A stretch of 9,454 nt of DNA from a bacterium HR36 (GTDB lineage: Bacteria; Planctomycetota; Planctomycetia; Gemmatales; HRBIN36): the NCBI GenBank assembly GCA_002898995.1, contig BEIM01000106.1, positions 1-9,454 on the forward strand, in the 5' to 3' direction. The translations under genes and the position numbers were made by a program. The notes beneath the pieces are model-generated. The model searched no databases and had not been told where the DNA came from. It saw only the letters and a program-made list of their open reading frames with translations. Of this stretch, positions 6,564 through 9,454 are shown one piece after another. How positions within the stretch are numbered: the first letter of the stretch is position 1; each line of letters begins with the position of its first letter.

Positions 6564-7832
6564 ATGCACAGCTTTTTGCCAGTGAGCCGACGAGAATTTT
6601 GCCAGTTGACCACCGCCGGGATTATGGGGGTTTCGACTTCCGGCTGGTTGGACATTTTGGCCTTGCGCGCCGCAGAATCGCAAACAAAGCACAAGTCTTG
6701 CATTTTGCTGTGGATGGATGGCGGCCCTTCCCACAAAGACACCTTCGATATGAAGCCCGGCACAAAGTATGCTGGCGAATTCAAGCCCATTCCGACTTCT
6801 GTCCCGGGCATTCACATCAGCGAACATTTCCCCAAACTGGCCAGGCTAATGCAGCACGTAGCCATTTTGCGGGGCATGAGTACCGGGGAGGGAGCCCATC
6901 CGCGTGCCCGGTACTATCTGCACACCGGTTACCGGGAAGGGCAAGGCGGCGTTGTCCACCCCAGTATTGGTTCCATTGTCTCCAAGGAACTCAGCAATCC
7001 CGACTTTCCGTTGCCCAGCTTCGTAGCTATTTCTGCGCGTACTTATGGCGCAGGCTACCTCGGACCGCGCCATGAACCTCTGGTGATTAACGACCCGACC
7101 CGTGGCGTCGAGAACCTGCAGGCGCTGGTGAGCGCGGAGCGTTTCCAGGACCGCGTCAGTCTGTTGCAGGAACTTGAGCAGGGTTTCTATCGCACGTATC
7201 GCAGCCCAGCGGCGCAAGCCCACCAAACGATGTATGCCCGGGCTGTCGAGTTGATGCGTTCCAAAGAGGCCAAGGCTTTCGACCTCAGCCAGGAACCTGC
7301 CAGCGTGCGGCAACGTTATGGCGGCACGCGTTTTGGCGATAGCTGTTTGCTGGCGCGCCGCCTGGTGGAAATCGGCGTGAAGTTTGTCGAAGTCACTCTC
7401 GGGGGTTGGGATACCCATCAAAACAACTTCGTGCGGGTCCGGCAACTTTCCGAGCAGGTAGACCCCGCAATCAGCGCCCTCATCGAGGACCTCAAAGCCC
7501 GCGGCTTGCTGGAGAGTACGCTGGTTGTTTGGATGGGCGAGTTTGGCCGCACACCTCATATCAACAATCGCGGTCCCCAGCCCGGACGCGATCACTGGCC
7601 GCGCGCCTGGAGCACCTTGCTCATCGGCGGTGGCATTAGAGGCGGCCAGGTCATTGGCAAGACGGATGCTGAAGGGGCCACCGTTGTCGAGCGGCCGATT
7701 TCCGCTCTCGATTTCCTGGCGACCGTATGCACCATTCTCGGCATTGATTACAACAAGCAATACACCACGCCGCGCGGCCGACCGATTCGCATCGTTGACC
7801 GCGGGGCCAACCCGATCAAGGAATTGTTGTAA
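6564..7832 (+). CDS. Tat-exported DUF1501 protein (alkaline-phosphatase-like fold)
   Basis: The protein has 422 residues. The start at 6564 is set by GGAGG 7 bases upstream and by the twin-arginine signal SRREFCQLTTAGIMG (Arg9-Arg10); an upstream in-frame GTG at 6474 lies in a hairpin loop and has no such support. Family motifs are LLWMDGGPSHKDTFD (48-62), HFPKLARLMQHVAILRGM (88-105), HPRARYYLHTGY (112-123), GGWDTH (280-285), WMGEFGRTP (323-331) and GRDHWP (341-346). The Asp, His and Glu residues in these motifs match the metal-site positions of the alkaline phosphatase/sulfatase superfamily, to which DUF1501 is related. The substrate is unknown. The pairing with a DUF1549/DUF1553 gene is very common in planctomycetes and suggests that the two exported proteins work together. 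Confidence 0.95.
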   Translation: MHSFLPVSRREFCQLTTAGIMGVSTSGWLDILALRAAESQTKHKSCILLWMDGGPSHKDTFDMKPGTKYAGEFKPIPTSVPGIHISEHFPKLARLMQHVAILRGMSTGEGAHPRARYYLHTGYREGQGGVVHPSIGSIVSKELSNPDFPLPSFVAISARTYGAGYLGPRHEPLVINDPTRGVENLQALVSAERFQDRVSLLQELEQGFYRTYRSPAAQAHQTMYARAVELMRSKEAKAFDLSQEPASVRQRYGGTRFGDSCLLARRLVEIGVKFVEVTLGGWDTHQNNFVRVRQLSEQVDPAISALIEDLKARGLLESTLVVWMGEFGRTPHINNRGPQPGRDHWPRAWSTLLIGGGIRGGQVIGKTDAEGATVVERPISALDFLATVCTILGIDYNKQYTTPRGRPIRIVDRGANPIKELL

Positions 7833-8218
7833 GACGCACTTTATAGTAACCAGGACATCGTCGCCAGCGCTCGCGCATGCTGCAAGAGCCGCGGCTGTTA
7901 GATCCGACAGTAGTGGGCGTCAGCCCGCCGCCGCGTGCTTGTATTACTCCAATCTCTTCGCTGCCCACTCGTGCAAACTGAGGGCATAACTGGTGGACGT
8001 TAGCCGCTCTTGGTGCACCAACTGCATGCGCTGTTGGGCAAGATTAGCGCGCTAACGACAGGTTCCGTTCTCCCTTCTAGCTCGTTGCACGCGGAAGTGG
8101 ATCGCTGTGCCGGTTCGCCTGGGGCTATCAAGCATGGCGATCTTTTCAGCCGACTTATTCGTCATACCGTTGGCCAGAGATAGATCCCCGACTCAGGAAA
8201 GCCGCGGAGGAAAAGAAC
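7833..8218. other. Intergenic region of 386 bases, palindrome-rich
   Basis: I see no gene here. After the DUF1501 stop lie a 10-base palindrome AGCCGCGGCT (7887-7896) and a hairpin GTGGGC 7913-7918 with GCCCGC 7923-7928 (one wobble). These may end the upstream transcript, although no T-run follows. A cluster of palindromes occupies 7998-8057. The last bases carry the ribosome site of the selenoprotein gene (GGAGG at 8206-8210). No convincing -35/-10 pair is visible. Confidence 0.5.
7998..8057. repeat. Nested inverted repeats (possible operator or RNA structure)
   Basis: CGTTAGC at 7998-8004 is the exact complement of GCTAACG at 8051-8057. Between and overlapping them lie two perfect 12-base palindromes, TTGGTGCACCAA (8010-8021) and TTAGCGCGCTAA (8044-8055), and a pairing of CCAAC 8018-8022 with GTTGG 8033-8037. 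The cluster ends about 160 bases before the downstream start codon. It could hold operators for a dimeric regulator, or form a structured leader RNA. Confidence 0.4.
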
Positions 8219-9247
8219 ATGGCAAGCGTCAAGCGCGTGGTGTACGGCCCGAGAAAGATCAAAAGCGTTGTTTACGGTTTTTCCGCGTTCGCAGTGATAA
8301 CGGCCCTGGCAGTGTCGGGCCAGGCCGTGCTCCCCTGGGAGAAAACACCAGCCTGCGGAGATTATGGCACGGCCATCGAATTTGAGCCTACCCCTAAAGC
8401 TGCCGCCAAGCGGGCCGCTGCCGAGGAAAAGCTTGTCCTGGTGTTGCACGTTTCCGGCCATTTCGAAGACCCGGGCTTGACCTGAAACAACGCGGAAGCA
8501 CTCCGGGTGAGTGCGCTAGCGGATCGGCGCGTGGGAGCATTTGTCAACCAGCACTTCGTGAGCTCGTTCCAGAAAGTGGCGACGTTCCGCATAGTCGGCG
8601 GGCAAAAACAAGGTGGCAATGTGGCAACATACTTTTGTGCTGCCGATGGCCGCGTGCTGCACGTCATCCCTGGCCCAGTGAATGCGGATGTATTCCTAGC
8701 CGAGGCTCAGTGGGTCGTAGAGAGCGTGCGTCGGGGCTTGGCCAACCGCGAGAAAACGGGCAAACTCTTCAAGGTGCTTTTCCGGGAGTATCATGCCGAA
8801 CGTCTCCGCCAACAATACGGGCTCGTCGTCGAGCCAGTTCCGTTCGATCCAGAGTTGGAGTCGTCTGGAGCGCTGACGTATCGCGATCCGAGCGGGCGAC
8901 CCTTGGCGCCGGTATTGCCGCCCCCGCCGCTCGACGGCCCAGACGTGAAGTTCGGCCTGCAGCTATTGCAACAACGGCAGGCTGCGGAAGCGGCATTGCC
9001 CCTGGTCCGATTTGTCCCCGATCGCGCGGGTCGCCGCTGGGCACTCGGGCCACTGGCGCAGGCGCAGATGCTCCTAGCCGCCCATGCCTTGCAGCCGATC
9101 AACAAGTTATACGGCACGGTCTTTGAACACATCCTGGGTGAAAAGATTTCGACCAAGCCCGTTGAAATCGTTACGCCATTCCCCTGGCGGCCGGAAGGCA
9201 AAGGAGGACAGCCACTGCCAGGGGCGCGGCGACTTGCCACCCCATAA
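8219..9247 (+). CDS. Predicted thioredoxin-like selenoprotein with in-frame TGA (Sec89)
   Basis: ATG at 8219 follows GGAGG (8206-8210) by 8 bases. After 88 codons the frame meets TGA at 8483-8485, then stays open for 253 more codons to TAA. Read through, this is a 342-residue protein with selenocysteine at 89. Residues 1-20 are basic and a hydrophobic stretch (about 16-38) looks like an uncleaved anchor or signal. A thioredoxin-like unit follows: strand KLVLVLHVSG (71-80), loop HFEDPGLT, U89, helix NNAEALR, LADRRVGAFVNQHFV (100-114), strand VATYFCAADGRVLHVI (135-150) and helix FLAEAQWVVESVRRGL (159-174). The C-terminal third is Pro-rich, then helical. No second Cys or Sec sits near U89; C46 and C140 are the only cysteines. 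A SECIS-like hairpin follows the TGA. The part after TGA has only a GTG at 8507 without a ribosome site, so a separate gene is unlikely. A nonsense mutation or sequencing error remains possible. The family is not one I can name. Confidence 0.72.
8483..8485 (+). other. In-frame TGA, predicted selenocysteine codon
   Basis: The TGA stands between Thr88 (ACC) and Asn90 (AAC). TGA ends other genes in this window normally, so only local recoding as selenocysteine would explain readthrough. In the thioredoxin-like arrangement it falls at the start of the first helix after the first core strand, where redox-active Cys or Sec residues sit. Confidence 0.65.
8498..8514 (+). promoter_or_regulatory. Putative bacterial SECIS element
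   Basis: GCACTC at 8498-8503 pairs perfectly with GAGTGC at 8509-8514 around the loop CGGGT at 8504-8508. The loop starts 19 bases after the last base of the TGA. Bacterial SECIS elements lie within the coding sequence just after the UGA, with an apical loop roughly 16-37 bases downstream and a G among its first two bases; the E. coli fdhF loop has a GGU that contacts SelB. This loop has G at its second position and contains GGGU. Lower pairing (8492-8493 with 8515-8516) is possible across a GGAA bulge. The hairpin also encodes residues 94-99. Confidence 0.6.
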
Positions 9248-9344
9248 ATGCTCGTCGCAGTAAGCGAAAAATAGCCCGTAGCCTCGCGGCACATCAGACG
9301 GCTAAGTGGCAGAGATTATGACCGGATTTGCAAAAAGCCGGGCC

Positions 9345-9359
9345 GTCCTGCGGTAGGAC
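9345..9359. other. Small hairpin downstream of the selenoprotein gene
   Basis: GTCCT at 9345-9349 pairs with AGGAC at 9355-9359 around GCGGT. No T-run follows on the + strand. On the - strand TTTTT (9336-9332) follows after 8 bases, so it could end a gene entering from the right edge. The rest of 9248-9454 shows no gene. Confidence 0.25.
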
Positions 9360-9454
9360 AGTTGCCACCGAGAGCGTGCATCCAAAGGCAATAAATCGGC
9401 GGCGCCGCGCATCGTAATGGGTGAGCCAGCACGGAGGGACTGCCTGGGCAAGAG

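Noticed and set aside
6846..7760. 304-codon open frame on the minus strand
   Set aside because: It is fully antisense to the well-supported DUF1501 gene and has no recognisable domain; GC-rich codon bias produces such shadows.
7841..7850. TATAGT resembling a -10 box after DUF1501
   Set aside because: No -35 element lies at suitable spacing and it is far from the next start codon.
8219..8485. Complete 88-residue gene ending at the TGA
   Set aside because: It would stop right after the first strand of a thioredoxin-like fold, while family-like sequence continues in frame for 253 codons.
8507..9247. Independent gene starting at GTG 8507
   Set aside because: It lies in the same frame as the upstream stretch, has no ribosome site, and would start in the middle of the SECIS-like hairpin and of the predicted first helix.
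8219..9247. Alternative genetic code with TGA as a sense codon throughout the genome
   Set aside because: TGA ends the genes at 1053-1055, 3433-3435 and 4565-4567 at sensible places, so it is a normal stop here.

Overview
The window looks like a chromosomal segment of a planctomycete, probably of the Pirellulales type. The main reason is the adjacent pair of a secreted DUF1549/DUF1553 protein and a twin-arginine DUF1501 protein, a hallmark of that phylum. A Tat-exported xylose-isomerase-like TIM-barrel protein and several lineage-type hypotheticals agree. The DNA is GC-rich by eye. Most genes have a clear GGAGG-type ribosome site. TGA is used as an ordinary stop at least three times (1053, 3433, 4565), so the genetic code is standard. 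I see no rRNA, tRNA, CRISPR array, transposase or phage gene.

Layout. Positions 3-1055 (+) hold the 3' part of an unrecognised protein cut by the window edge. Positions 1268-1399 (+) hold a 43-residue basic zinc-ribbon microprotein. A convergent gap (1400-1824) carries a hairpin with T-runs on both strands, a likely bidirectional terminator. Next comes a Tat-exported sugar isomerase/epimerase-like protein (1825-2802, -), then divergently a small three-helix membrane protein (2956-3435, +) and a stand-alone ADP-dependent NAD(P)H-hydrate dehydratase (nnrD, 3659-4567, +). The DUF1549/DUF1553 gene (4837-6444, +) and the DUF1501 gene (6564-7832, +) follow as a likely operon, with a very GC-rich hairpin between them. 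A palindrome-rich gap of 386 bases (7833-8218) leads to the last gene.

The most interesting feature is the last gene (8219-9247, +). It is split by one in-frame TGA at 8483-8485. The reading frame stays open and coding-like for 253 further codons after the TGA. A thioredoxin-like fold appears to span it, with the strand before and the helix after. A perfect 6-bp stem with a CGGGU loop begins 12 bases after the TGA, which fits the geometry of a bacterial SECIS element. I read this as a secreted or membrane-anchored thioredoxin-like selenoprotein with Sec89, not as two genes or a pseudogene. It has no CxxC and no cis-Pro at the usual place, so it would be an unusual one-selenol redox protein.

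How the genes relate: only the DUF1549/DUF1501 pair is clearly a functional unit (exported or surface proteins, function unproven). The nnrD gene is metabolite-repair housekeeping. The selenoprotein is separated from the operon by a long gap and probably has its own promoter. Sec machinery genes (selA, selB, selC, selD) are not in the window, so the organism's ability to make selenocysteine cannot be confirmed here.
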